Shown here in pieces: positions 7,426 to 14,637 of a stretch of DNA of 16,552 nt. The notes below the pieces were generated by a model. It was not told the origin of the DNA and made no database searches. It saw only the letters and a program-made list of their open reading frames with translations. Both the position numbers and the translations under genes were made by a program. Source of the stretch: Streptosporangiaceae bacterium (GTDB lineage: Bacteria > Actinomycetota > Actinomycetes > Streptosporangiales > Streptosporangiaceae). The stretch lies in assembly GCA_030045295.1 (NCBI GenBank), contig JASIGD010000388.1, forward strand, positions 1 through 16,552. The letters are read 5' to 3'. Position 1 is the stretch's first letter, and each line of letters begins with the position of its first letter.

Positions 7426-9557
7426 TCCGGCTTGGACTCCGCGGCTACCTTGGCGGCCAGGTGGGAGGGCAGCGGCTCGTGCCGCAGGTACTGCCGGGTG
7501 AAAGACCCCGTGCCGTGGGAGAGCGAGCGCAGGTCGATGGCGTACCGGGTGATCTCGAGCTCCGGGACCTCCGCTTTGACCACGGTTCGGCCGACGCCGA
7601 CCGGCTCGGTGCCGAGCACCCGGCCGCGCCGCGAGGACATGTCGGACATCACCGCGCCCACGTAGTCGTCAGGTACGAGCACCGTCACCTCGTCGACCGG
7701 CTCGAGCAGCATGGGTTGCGCCTTGTCCACGGCGTCCTTCAGGGCCAGCCGCCCGGCCTTCTGGAACGCCATGTCCGAGGAGTCCACCGAGTGCGCCTTA
7801 CCGTCGTACAGCGTGACCCGGAGCCCGGTCATCGGGTAGCCGGCCAGGACGCCCTGCTCCATCTGCCACCGGACGCCCTTTTCCACCGAGGGGATGAACT
7901 GGCGCGGCACCACCCCGCCGACGATCTTGTCGACGAACTCGAACCCGGCCGAATCCTCGAGCGGCTCCACCTCGATGTGGGCGATGCCGTACTCGCCGTG
8001 CCCGCCGGTCTGCTTGACGTTCCGGCCGAGGCCCCGGGCCTTGCCCGCGACCGTCTCCCTCAGCGGCACGCGCAGGTCGGCCGTCTCCACCGCCACGCCG
8101 TGGCGGTTAGCCAGCCGGTCCAGCAGCAGGTCGGCATGCGCCTCGCCCATGGTCCACAGCACAAGCTGCCTGGTCTCCGGGTTCATCTCCAGCCGCAGCG
8201 TCGGATCCTCCGCGACCAGCCGGGACAGTGCCTGAGACAGCTTGTCTTCGTCGGCCTTCGACTTGGCCACGATGGCGATCGGGAGCAGCGGCTCGGGCAT
8301 GGACCACGGCTCCATCAGCAGCGGCTGGTCCTTGTCCGACAGCGTGTCGCCGGTTTCGGCGGTGGTGAGCTTGGCGACGGCGCAGATGTCTCCCGCCGGG
8401 CACTGCGTGACAGGTCGCTGCTGCTTGCCGAGCGGAGAAGTCAGCGCGCCGATACGCTCGTCATCGTCGTGGTCCTCGTGCCCGCGAGCGGACCGGCCGT
8501 GACCGGACACGTGCACCGACGCGTCCGGGCGCAGCGTGCCCGAGAACACGCGGACCAGGCTGATCCGGCCGACGTAGGGGTCGGACGTGGTCTTGATGAC
8601 CTCCGCGAGCAGCGGGCCTTTGGGGTCAGCGGACAGCCCCGTGACGGGCTTGCCGTCCGGCGTGGTGACCGCGGGCAGTGGATGCTCGGCGGGCGAGGGG
8701 AAGGCCTCGGTCATCACCTCGAGCAGTTCCTCCGTGCCGATCCGGTGCGGCGCGGAGGCAACCAGCACCGGGTAGAAGCTGCCCTGCGCGACGGCCTTCT
8801 CCAGGTCCTCGATGAGCACCTTGGGATCGATCTCCTCCCCGGACAGGTACCTGTCCATCAGGCTCTCGTCTTCGCTTTCCTGGATGATCCCCTCGATCAG
8901 CTCGCTGCGCAGCTCCTCCATCCGGTCGGCGTCCTCATCCGAGGGCACGCCCTCGGTCCGGACGCCGTTCGAGTAGGTGTACAGCTTCTGGGACAGCAGG
9001 CCGATGAGCCCGCTCACTGGCTCGCCTACCGGCAGGTACAGGGGCGCCACCGCGTCGCCGAAGGCGTCGCGACACGCGGCCAGGGCCGCGTCGAAGTCGG
9101 CCCGCTGGTGGTCGATCTTGGTGATGACGACCGCGCGCGGCATGCCGACGGCGGCGCACTCCTCCCACAGCATCTTGGTCACGCCGTCGATCCCGTCGGT
9201 GGCCGAGACGGCGAAAAGCGCCGAGTCGGCCGCCCGCAGCCCGGCCCGAAGGTCCCCCGTAAAGTCGGCGTAGCCGGGCGTGTCGAGCAGGTTGACCTTG
9301 ATGCCGTTGTGCACGATGGGCGCGAGCGTCAGGTTGACCGAACGCTGCTGCCTGATCTCCACCTCATCGAAGTCGCTGACCGTGGTGCCCTCTTCGATGC
9401 TGCCTTGCCGCTGGATGGTCCCTGTCGCGGCGAGCAGCGCCTCGACGAGGCTGGACTTCCCGGAACCGGAATGGCCGACCAGCACCACGTTCCGTACTTG
9501 GTCGGCCGCCGGTGCCCTGCCGGCGGCTCCTCCCGCCCCACTCGTTGTTGCTGGCAA
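7422..9557 (-). CDS. fusA2: Elongation factor G-like GTPase, EF-G2 type
   Basis: 711 residues from the TTG start, very close to the 714 of M. tuberculosis Rv0120c (EF-G2). The full EF-G layout is present: G domain with P-loop GHSGSGKSS (28-36), DTPGY (92-96) and TKID (146-149), then domains II-V, with GGHGEYGIAHIEVEPL in domain IV and the SSRRGRVLGTEPVG segment of domain V. G motifs differ from true EF-G: DTPGH has become DTPGY and the switch I RGITI position reads RSVNL, so the catalytic His and the Mg-binding Thr are both missing. EF-G2 of mycobacteria binds GTP but is reported to lack ribosome-stimulated GTPase activity, in line with this. The TTG at 9557 is chosen because AAGGAGG (9572-9566) is 8 bases upstream; longer versions put that site inside the gene. 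Its role is unknown, possibly ribosome-associated or regulatory. Confidence 0.92.
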   Translation of the reverse strand: MPATTSGAGGAAGRAPAADQVRNVVLVGHSGSGKSSLVEALLAATGTIQRQGSIEEGTTVSDFDEVEIRQQRSVNLTLAPIVHNGIKVNLLDTPGYADFTGDLRAGLRAADSALFAVSATDGIDGVTKMLWEECAAVGMPRAVVITKIDHQRADFDAALAACRDAFGDAVAPLYLPVGEPVSGLIGLLSQKLYTYSNGVRTEGVPSDEDADRMEELRSELIEGIIQESEDESLMDRYLSGEEIDPKVLIEDLEKAVAQGSFYPVLVASAPHRIGTEELLEVMTEAFPSPAEHPLPAVTTPDGKPVTGLSADPKGPLLAEVIKTTSDPYVGRISLVRVFSGTLRPDASVHVSGHGRSARGHEDHDDDERIGALTSPLGKQQRPVTQCPAGDICAVAKLTTAETGDTLSDKDQPLLMEPWSMPEPLLPIAIVAKSKADEDKLSQALSRLVAEDPTLRLEMNPETRQLVLWTMGEAHADLLLDRLANRHGVAVETADLRVPLRETVAGKARGLGRNVKQTGGHGEYGIAHIEVEPLEDSAGFEFVDKIVGGVVPRQFIPSVEKGVRWQMEQGVLAGYPMTGLRVTLYDGKAHSVDSSDMAFQKAGRLALKDAVDKAQPMLLEPVDEVTVLVPDDYVGAVMSDMSSRRGRVLGTEPVGVGRTVVKAEVPELEITRYAIDLRSLSHGTGSFTRQYLRHEPLPSHLAAKVAAESKPD

Positions 9558-9565
9558 TGCCTTCG

Positions 9566-9572
9566 CCTCCTT
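9566..9572 (-). promoter_or_regulatory. Ribosome binding site that sets the TTG start of EF-G2
   Basis: AAGGAGG read on the minus strand, perfect anti-16S complement, 8 bases before TTG 9557. It decides against upstream in-frame starts (GTG 9590 and beyond). Confidence 0.75.
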
Positions 9573-9611
9573 GCGATCGCTGGTGCGCACGACCAGCCTT
9601 AACCCGCAGGC

Positions 9612-9617
9612 ACCGTA
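9612..9617 (-). promoter_or_regulatory. Candidate -10 for EF-G2
   Basis: TACGGT on the minus strand fits TANNNT and would start the transcript about 33 bases before the ribosome site. An alternative pair is TTGTGG (9624-9619) with TAAGGC (9601-9596) at 17-base spacing. Neither is strong. Confidence 0.3.
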
Positions 9618-9784
9618 ACCACAACCCCCACGCAGAAAGTCTCCCTGGTTACCGGGAAGTGACGAAGGGGGCAAGGAGGCCTGGACGGGTGATTCCCTGT
9701 GGCCTCAGTGGTCATACCCGATCAGGGAGCGCTTGCCGCTGGCGCGGTAAGGAAACACTCGCCTGGGGACGGGCCCCTCCAGAC

Positions 9785-9810
9785 GGGGGGTTTCGGGGGG
9801 TCGTTCCCCC
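9785..9810 (+). repeat. G-rich dispersed repeat, copy A (upstream of pgsA)
   Basis: Pattern G6-TTTC-G6-TCGTT-C5. The second G-run and the C-run form a 5-bp hairpin (9796-9800 with 9806-9810, loop TCGTT). The flanking GGGGAC...CCCTCC at 9765-9780 resembles bases before copy B. It sits 28 bases before the pgsA start, overlapping the expected -35 region. Related copies are at 12937-12964 and 13400-13425. Confidence 0.6.
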
Positions 9811-9822
9811 GGGACAACGCAG

Positions 9823-9828
9823 TAGGAT
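9823..9828 (+). promoter_or_regulatory. Candidate -10 of the pgsA operon
   Basis: TAGGAT matches the TANNNT -10 pattern and ends 9 bases before the pgsA ATG at 9838, implying a leaderless or almost leaderless transcript. The same bases contain AGGA, a weak Shine-Dalgarno option with 10-base spacing, so the site could be one or the other. Confidence 0.4.
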
Positions 9829-9837
9829 CGGACGGCC

Positions 9838-10455
9838 ATGCTGAACGTGCTGCGGCCCGTCATGACGCGCCTGTTCACCCCGGTGGGCGCGATCCTCGCG
9901 CGCACCCCGATCACGCCGAACGCGATCACGATCATCGGCACGGTGGGGGTAGCCGGCGGCGCGCTCGGCTTGTTCCCCATCGGAGAGTTGTTTCCCGGCG
10001 CCCTCACCTGCACGATCTTCGTGCTCCTCGACATGCTGGACGGTGTGCTGGCCCGGATGAAGGGGACCAGCGGCCGCTGGGGGGCGTTCCTCGACTCGAC
10101 CATGGACCGGATCGCCGACGCCGCCATCTTCAGCGGCCTGGTGGTGTGGTTCATGCTCGGCGGCCACGATCCGCTGCTCGCCGGAGTGTCGCTGTTCTGC
10201 CTGGTCATCGGCATGCTGGTGTCGTACGCGAAGGCCCGCGCGGAGGGTCTGGGGCTGCGCTGCGACGTCGGCCTGATAGAACGGCCCGAACGAATGCTCA
10301 TATCCCTGGTCGCGGTCGGCGTTTCCGGCCTCGGCGTGCCGTACATTCTCAACGTGGGGCTCTGGGCGCTCGCGGCGGGAAGCGCCTTTACTTTTGGGCA
10401 GCGGGTGCGCGCGGTGCACCAGGCCGCGAAGGCGCCCGCGGAGCCGGGCGGCTAA
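9838..10455 (+). CDS. pgsA: Phosphatidylinositol phosphate synthase (CDP-alcohol phosphotransferase)
   Basis: 205-residue integral membrane enzyme. It carries the complete CDP-alcohol phosphotransferase motif: D65-x2-D68-G69-x2-A72-R73-x8-G82-x3-D86-x3-D90, whose four Asp bind metals and drive the reaction. Hydrophobic segments at about 29-48, 52-64, 94-108, 114-129 and 151-172 fit the six-helix fold. In actinobacteria the member at this locus (Rv2612c, PgsA1) joins CDP-diacylglycerol to inositol-1-phosphate, giving PI phosphate, the first step toward PI, PIMs and lipomannan. Calling it PIP synthase rather than PG synthase rests on the neighbouring patA and pimA. patA begins 12 bases after the stop. 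Confidence 0.93.
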   Translation: MLNVLRPVMTRLFTPVGAILARTPITPNAITIIGTVGVAGGALGLFPIGELFPGALTCTIFVLLDMLDGVLARMKGTSGRWGAFLDSTMDRIADAAIFSGLVVWFMLGGHDPLLAGVSLFCLVIGMLVSYAKARAEGLGLRCDVGLIERPERMLISLVAVGVSGLGVPYILNVGLWALAAGSAFTFGQRVRAVHQAAKAPAEPGG

Positions 10456-10467
10456 GGAAGGTTCGGC

Positions 10468-11469
10468 GTGGCGGGAGAAGTGAGTTCGGCGGGATCCATG
10501 GGTCGTCGGCTCAGCGTGAGGCTGACGGGGTTGGCCTACCAGCTCGGCTGGAGGCTGATCTGCCGCGTCCCCGAATCGTGGGCGCACTGGGCGTTCACTA
10601 CGGTGGCCGATATCGCGTGGCGGCGGCAGGGGCCGAGCGTGCAGGTGCTCGAGGCCAACCTGCACCGGGTACTGGCCTACTCTCAGGGCAGTCCCGACGT
10701 GGACGGCAAGGAACTGCGCACCCTGTCCCGGGCTACCCTGCGCTCCTACGCCAGGTACTGGCTGGAGGTGTTCCGGCTGCCAGCCATCCCTATCGAGCGG
10801 CTCGTGGCCGGGATGCATATCGCCCCCGAGGGGGAGGCTGAGCTCTTCGCGAACCTGAAGGCCGCCCGCGGCGCGGTCATCGCGCTGCCGCACATGGGCA
10901 ACTTCGAGCAGGCCGGCGCCTGGGTAGTCGCCCGCGGGGCCGGCTCGTTCACCACCGTCATGGAGCGGCTCAAGCCGGAATCGCTATACGAGGCGTTCGT
11001 CCGGTTCCGCGAGGGCCTCGGGATGGAGGTCCTTCCGCTCACCGGAGGTCCCCATCCGTTCGGCGTACTCGCCCAGCGGCTCCGCGCGGGCAAGCTGGTA
11101 TGCCTGGTCAGCGACCGTGACCTGACCGACAGCGGCGTGGAGGTCGAGCTCCTCGGCGAAAAGGCCCGGATCGCCGCTGGGCCTGCCGCCCTCGCGGTAC
11201 AGACCGGCGCGGCGCTGATGCCGGCGGCAACGTGGTTTGAGGGAGATGAGTGGGCGGCGCACATCTACGAGGAGATCCCGGTCCCCGCCTCAGGGACCCG
11301 CGCCGAGAAGGTCGCGGAGATGAGCCAGCAGTTGGCGCGCGTCTTCTCGGACGCCATCGCCGAGCACCCGCAGGACTGGCACATGCTGCAGCGGGTCTTC
11401 ACCGCCGACCTCGATCCCGCGCGGCTCGCGAAGCGGAACGGGCCAGGGAGGAACGGGCAAGGTCCATGA
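10468..11469 (+). CDS. patA: Phosphatidylinositol mannoside acyltransferase (PatA, LpxL/HtrB family)
   Basis: 333 residues of the lysophospholipid acyltransferase family. The catalytic H-x4-E box is H142-MGNF-E147 (LPHMGNFEQAG), followed by VVARGAGSFTTVMERLKPE, the VLAQRLRAGKLVCLVSDRDL segment and a GPAALAVQTGAALMPAATWF strand typical of LpxL-like enzymes. At this locus (Rv2611c in M. tuberculosis) the enzyme moves palmitate onto the mannose of PIM1/PIM2 on the inner membrane face. The N-terminus is amphipathic and can bind membrane; no signal peptide is seen. GTG 10468 has GGAAGG (10456-10461) 6 bases upstream, directly after the pgsA stop. Its TGA overlaps the pimA ATG (ATGA), so the two are translationally coupled. 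Confidence 0.92.
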   Translation: MAGEVSSAGSMGRRLSVRLTGLAYQLGWRLICRVPESWAHWAFTTVADIAWRRQGPSVQVLEANLHRVLAYSQGSPDVDGKELRTLSRATLRSYARYWLEVFRLPAIPIERLVAGMHIAPEGEAELFANLKAARGAVIALPHMGNFEQAGAWVVARGAGSFTTVMERLKPESLYEAFVRFREGLGMEVLPLTGGPHPFGVLAQRLRAGKLVCLVSDRDLTDSGVEVELLGEKARIAAGPAALAVQTGAALMPAATWFEGDEWAAHIYEEIPVPASGTRAEKVAEMSQQLARVFSDAIAEHPQDWHMLQRVFTADLDPARLAKRNGPGRNGQGP

Positions 11470-12614
11470 AGATCGGGATGGTCTGCCCGTACTCGTGGGA
11501 CGTTCCCGGAGGCGTGCAGCAGCACATCAGGGACCTGGCCGAGGCGCTCATCGACGAGCGCCACGAAGTCTCGGTGATCTCCCCGGCCGATGACGACACG
11601 CCGTTGCCGCCGTATGTCGTCGGGGCGGGCCGCGCGGTGCCCGTTCCGTACAACGGGTCGGTAGCCCGGCTGTCGTTCGGCTTCTTGTCGGCGAGCCGGG
11701 TCAGGCGCTGGGTGAAGGAGGGCGGGTTCGACGTGCTGCACGTGCACGAACCCGCCGTCCCCAGCCTGTCACTGCTGGCCTGCTGGGTGGCCTCCGGTCC
11801 GATCGTCGCCACCGTGCACACCGCGATACCGCGTTCCCGGGTGCTGGTGGTCACCTACCCGGTGCTGCGCACCGCGCTGGAGAAGATCAACGGCCGGATC
11901 GCGGTCTCCGAGGCGGCCCGTACCACGCTGGTCGAGCACATCGGCGGCGACGCGGTGGTCATCCCGAACGGCGTGGCCACCCGCCGTTACCTCAAGGCGG
12001 AACCGCTGCCCGGCTGGCCCGGACCTGGCGGCGCCATCGGCTTTCTCGGCCGGCTGGACGAGCCGCGCAAGGGCCTGGCGGTGCTGCTCAAGGCGTTCGG
12101 GACGCTCGGCCGGGACCGGCCCGCGCTGCGGCTACTCGTGGCCGGCCCGGCCGGGGACGCCGAGGAGGTGCTGTACCGGGTCCCGGCTGACCTGCGCGAC
12201 CGGGTCGTGCTGCTCGGCCAGGTCAGCGAGGAAGACAAGGTCCGCGTCCTGCACTCGGTCGACGTGTTCTGCTCGCCGAACACCGGCGGCGAGTCGTTCG
12301 GCATCGTGACCGCCGAGGCGATGGCGGCCGGCGTGCCGGTCGTGGCCAGCGACATCGACGCGTTCCAGCAGGTGCTGCACGGCGGCGAGGCGGGGGAGCT
12401 GTTCGCGACGGGGGACGCCGCCGACCTGGCCCGGGTGGCCGGGCGGCTGCTCGATGACCCGATGCGGCGCGCCGAGCTGTCCGCCGCCGCGCTGGCCGCG
12501 GTCGCCAAGTACGACTGGTCGGTCGTCGCCCGCGACGTGCTCAGCGTCTACGAGACGGTCGTGCTCGGCCGAACCCGGGTCGCGGTCGCCCCGGACAGCC
12601 CCGGATACCCGTAA
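11466..12614 (+). CDS. pimA: Phosphatidyl-myo-inositol mannosyltransferase PimA (GT4)
   Basis: 382-residue GT-B glycosyltransferase; transfers mannose from GDP-mannose to the 2-OH of PI inositol, the first mannosylation in PIM synthesis, at the cytoplasmic membrane face. Active-site residues known from M. smegmatis PimA are recognisable: the GGVQ loop at 15-18, H118 in VHTAIPRSR, R196, E199 and K202 in GRLDEPRKG, and the E276 of GGESFGIVTAEAMAAG (E274 in the mycobacterial enzyme). The ATG 11466 overlaps the patA stop by 4 bases; an earlier in-frame start would lie inside patA and lacks support. The strand beginning MKIGMVCPYSWDVPGG is the family's exact N-terminus. Confidence 0.96.
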   Translation: MKIGMVCPYSWDVPGGVQQHIRDLAEALIDERHEVSVISPADDDTPLPPYVVGAGRAVPVPYNGSVARLSFGFLSASRVRRWVKEGGFDVLHVHEPAVPSLSLLACWVASGPIVATVHTAIPRSRVLVVTYPVLRTALEKINGRIAVSEAARTTLVEHIGGDAVVIPNGVATRRYLKAEPLPGWPGPGGAIGFLGRLDEPRKGLAVLLKAFGTLGRDRPALRLLVAGPAGDAEEVLYRVPADLRDRVVLLGQVSEEDKVRVLHSVDVFCSPNTGGESFGIVTAEAMAAGVPVVASDIDAFQQVLHGGEAGELFATGDAADLARVAGRLLDDPMRRAELSAAALAAVAKYDWSVVARDVLSVYETVVLGRTRVAVAPDSPGYP

Positions 12615-12628
12615 CCAAGGCAGGCGGC

Positions 12629-13288
12629 GTGATTATCGACCTCGTCCTCCTGATCGTGGCGGCGCTGTTCGTCGGGGTGTACGTGTCCTGGCGGGCCGGG
12701 CGGATCGACCGGCTGCATGCGCGCGTGGACATGGCGCGTGCCGCCCTGGACGCGACCCTGCTGCGGCGCAGTTCCGTGGCTCTGGAGCTGGCGACTTCCG
12801 GGCTCCTCGACCCGGCCACCAGCCTGCTGCTGGCCGGCGCCGTGCACGGCACGCGTCCGGGGGCAGGGGACCCGGGAAGCCCCCGGGCGAGCCGGGGGCC
12901 AGGGGGTACGGGGGGCGGGGAGCCTCCCATGAGCGCGGGGGGTCTGGGGGGTGTCGTCTCCCCCGAGGGGAAACCGCGGGACCTGGCCGAGAGCGACCTG
13001 ACCCGGGCGCTGCGGGCCGCGTTCAGCCAGCCGGACTTCCGGTCGTCGCTGAGCGGCAAGGACGGCGCCGACGAGCTGCTCACCGAGGTCGAGGCCGCCT
13101 CGCACCAGGTATTCCTGGCCCGCAAGTTCTACAACGACCTGGTGGCCGTGACCAGGGACGCCAGGCACCGCCCGCTCGCACGGCTGCTGCGGCTGTCCGG
13201 CAAGGCCGAGGCGCCGGTCTTCTTCGAGATGGACGATTCCCTCATCGCGGATAATAGCGGCACCAGCCTGGTCCGCCCGGTCAGCTGA
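12629..13288 (+). CDS. Conserved actinobacterial membrane-anchored protein, unknown function
   Basis: 219 residues. An N-terminal membrane segment (about residues 3-20, [19 protein letters not shown]) leads into a helical [24 protein letters not shown] region, then the [20 protein letters not shown] helix. Residues 117-219 ([34 protein letters not shown]) resume the family. Streptomyces has a related gene in the same place after pimA; its function is not known and LemA-like helices are only a loose comparison. Residues 75-116, rich in Gly, Pro and Ser, are encoded by a G-rich repeat tract (12853-12970) that I believe is an insertion, because the flanking helices match the family while this part is low-complexity. 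GTG 12629, with AAGGCAGG upstream, starts 14 bases after the pimA stop. Confidence 0.8.
   Translation: MIIDLVLLIVAALFVGVYVSWRAGRIDRLHARVDMARAALDATLLRRSSVALELATSGLLDPATSLLLAGAVHGTRPGAGDPGSPRASRGPGGTGGGEPPMSAGGLGGVVSPEGKPRDLAESDLTRALRAAFSQPDFRSSLSGKDGADELLTEVEAASHQVFLARKFYNDLVAVTRDARHRPLARLLRLSGKAEAPVFFEMDDSLIADNSGTSLVRPVS
12937..12964 (+). repeat. G-rich dispersed repeat, copy B (inside the membrane protein gene)
   Basis: Pattern G6-TCT-G6-TGTCGTCT-C5, in frame. It ends a wider GC-rich tract (12853-12970) that includes an inverted repeat CCCCGG/CCGGGG near 12880-12898. It is in the same orientation as copy A and shares its upstream GGGGAG...CCTCCC bases. Confidence 0.55.
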
Positions 13289-13305
13289 CCGTTCCCGCCC
13301 GGGCC
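13278..13305. terminator. Palindromic end of the pgsA operon, overlapping the stop codon
   Basis: CGGTCAGCTGACCG (13278-13291) is a perfect 14-bp palindrome that contains the TGA stop (13286-13288). It runs on into a GCCCGGGC palindrome. Bases 13283-13305 match those at the yebC stop (16079-16101) at 21 of 23 positions, so this may be a shared 3'-end or terminator element. No T-tract. Confidence 0.4.
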
Positions 13306-13325
13306 ACCCGCTGGCTAGCTGGCCA

Positions 13326-13331
13326 TACGAT
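13326..13331 (+). promoter_or_regulatory. Candidate -10 of pdxS
   Basis: TACGAT fits TANNNT; the start would be near 13338, about 30 bases before the GAGG (13367-13370) that serves GTG 13377. No clear -35 is visible. The 88-base gap otherwise shows nothing distinctive. Confidence 0.35.
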
Positions 13332-13376
13332 GGTGAGCAGAGCACAGCAGTCACGATTGATCAAGCGAGGTTCCGA

Positions 13377-14321
13377 GTGTCCACTGTCAGTACCGGCCAG
13401 GGGGGACGAACCCCCCAGAACCTCCAGCCAGGGCATGAGCCGGCCAAGGGTACCGCACAGGTTAAGCGCGGTATGGCGGAGATGCTCAAGGGCGGCGTGA
13501 TCATGGACGTGGTCACGCCCGACCAGGCCAAGATCGCCGAGGACGCTGGTGCGGTCGCCGTGATGGCGCTCGAGCGCGTGCCCGCCGACATCCGTGCCCA
13601 AGGCGGCGTGGCCCGGATGAGCGATCCCGACATGATCGACGGCATCATCGCGGCGGTATCCATCCCGGTCATGGCCAAATGCCGGATCGGGCACTTCGCC
13701 GAGGCGCAGGTGCTGCAGGCGATCGGGGTCGACTACGTCGACGAATCCGAGGTGCTCACCCCGGCGGACGAGGCGCATCACGTCGACAAGTGGAAGTTCA
13801 CGGTGCCGTTCGTGTGCGGTGCCACCAACCTGGGCGAGGCGCTGCGGCGGATCGCCGAGGGCGCGGCCATGATCCGCTCCAAGGGCGAGGCCGGGACCGG
13901 CAACGTGGTCGAGGCGACCAGGCACATGCGGTCCATCCGGTCGGAGATAGCGCGGCTGTCCGGCTTGCCGGACGAGGAACTGTTCAGCGCGGCCAAGGAC
14001 CTCGGCGCGCCGTACGAGCTGGTCGCCGAGGTGGCGCAGGCGCGCAGGCTGCCGGTCGTGCTGTTCACCGCGGGCGGCATCGCGACCCCCGCCGACGCCG
14101 CGCTGATGATGCAGCTCGGCGCGGAGGGCGTGTTCGTGGGCTCGGGGATCTTCAAGTCCGGCGACCCCGCCAAGCGCGCGGCCGCGATCGTGAAGGCCAC
14201 CACCTTCCACGACGACCCGGACGTGGTGGCCAAGGTCTCCCGGGGTCTCGGCGAGGCCATGGTCGGCATCAACCTGGACTCCCTGCCCCCCGACCAGCAC
14301 TACGCCGGCCGCGGCTGGTAA
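13377..14321 (+). CDS. pdxS: Pyridoxal 5'-phosphate synthase subunit PdxS (Pdx1)
   Basis: 314-residue TIM-barrel subunit that builds PLP from ribose 5-phosphate, glyceraldehyde 3-phosphate and ammonia supplied by PdxT. Catalytic residues are intact: D44 in IMDVV, K101 in VMAKCRIGH and K169 in [12 protein letters not shown]. They correspond to D24, K81 and K149 of the 294-residue B. subtilis enzyme, each shifted by exactly 20, so the whole difference is an N-terminal extension. Part of that extension (residues 8-17, [10 protein letters not shown]) is encoded by a G-rich repeat (13400-13425). GTG 13377 has GAGG 6 bases upstream. A later ATG at 13474 would cut off the conserved TAQVKRG, so the repeat really is translated. 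Confidence 0.97.
   Translation: MSTVSTGQGGRTPQNLQPGHEPAKGTAQVKRGMAEMLKGGVIMDVVTPDQAKIAEDAGAVAVMALERVPADIRAQGGVARMSDPDMIDGIIAAVSIPVMAKCRIGHFAEAQVLQAIGVDYVDESEVLTPADEAHHVDKWKFTVPFVCGATNLGEALRRIAEGAAMIRSKGEAGTGNVVEATRHMRSIRSEIARLSGLPDEELFSAAKDLGAPYELVAEVAQARRLPVVLFTAGGIATPADAALMMQLGAEGVFVGSGIFKSGDPAKRAAAIVKATTFHDDPDVVAKVSRGLGEAMVGINLDSLPPDQHYAGRGW
13400..13425 (-). repeat. G-rich dispersed repeat, copy C (inside the pdxS 5' end)
   Basis: Read on the minus strand: GGAGG-TTCT-G6-TTCGT-C6. The G6/C6 arms (13400-13405 and 13411-13416) form a 6-bp hairpin with a 5-base loop. It has the same layout as copies A and B but is inverted relative to them. It is in frame with pdxS, in its variable N-terminus. 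Confidence 0.6.
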
Positions 14322-14336
14322 CCCGCTCGCGCGGGT
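14321..14336 (+). terminator. Hairpin immediately after pdxS stop
   Basis: ACCCGC (14321-14326) pairs with GCGGGT (14331-14336), loop TCGC, starting at the last base of the stop codon. A small stem without a T-tract, so a terminator or stability element is only probable. Confidence 0.45.
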
Positions 14337-14379
14337 GACCGCGGACGCAAACCCCCGGGGACTTGGCCCTGGCCGGCTC

Positions 14380-14447
14380 CGGGAAGGGGTACGTTGCGCC
14401 AGCGATACCCTCAGGTGGGGCACGTTGCGCCAACGAGCCCCTTCCCG
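14380..14447. promoter_or_regulatory. Nested inverted repeat with two copies of a palindrome
   Basis: Outer arms CGGGAAGGGG (14380-14389) and CCCCTTCCCG (14438-14447) are perfectly complementary over 10 bp. Between and beside them lie two direct copies of a 20-base unit (14386-14405 and 14417-14436, 18/20 identical, offset 31), each containing CGTTG-CGC-CAACG (14423-14435, perfect; 14392-14404, one mismatch). Two palindromes on the same helix face, three turns apart, suggest a cooperative operator; the arms could also fold as RNA. Confidence 0.5.
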
Positions 14448-14451
14448 CTCA

Positions 14452-14553
14452 CCGTGACCATCACGGAACACGGCCAGAACCGCGGATTAAAGGGGTAAGT
14501 GTCCACGGTAATGCGCCGACATCCGCCGATGTCCGAAATATCCGGTTTACCGG
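14452..14553 (+). other. Series of short hairpins in the pdxS-pdxT gap
   Basis: Three exact inverted repeats: CCGTGA/TCACGG (14452-14457 and 14461-14466, loop CCA), GACATC/GATGTC (14518-14523 and 14528-14533, loop CGCC), and CCGGT/ACCGG (14542-14546 and 14549-14553). The GC content is lower than in neighbouring genes. No convincing gene is seen in the 393-base gap; a 64-codon frame from GTG 14499 lacks family features. Confidence 0.4.
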
Positions 14554-14637
14554 AGCCGTGCGGGCCAGCGCGGGAACACCTGCGGGAAGATAGGCACCTG
14601 GCTCGGCGTTTTACTGGGTACCCCAGAGAGGCTCGAA

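Noticed and set aside
7317..9602. 761-codon open frame on the plus strand opposite EF-G2
   Set aside because: Arg/Gln/His-rich shadow of the EF-G2 gene with no recognisable domain.
12855..12970. CRISPR-like or tandem repeat array in the GC-rich tract
   Set aside because: There are no regularly spaced identical units; the G/C runs vary in length and the tract stays in frame.
13281..14471. 396-codon open frame opposite pdxS
   Set aside because: Antisense to a certain enzyme gene; its content mirrors pdxS codons.
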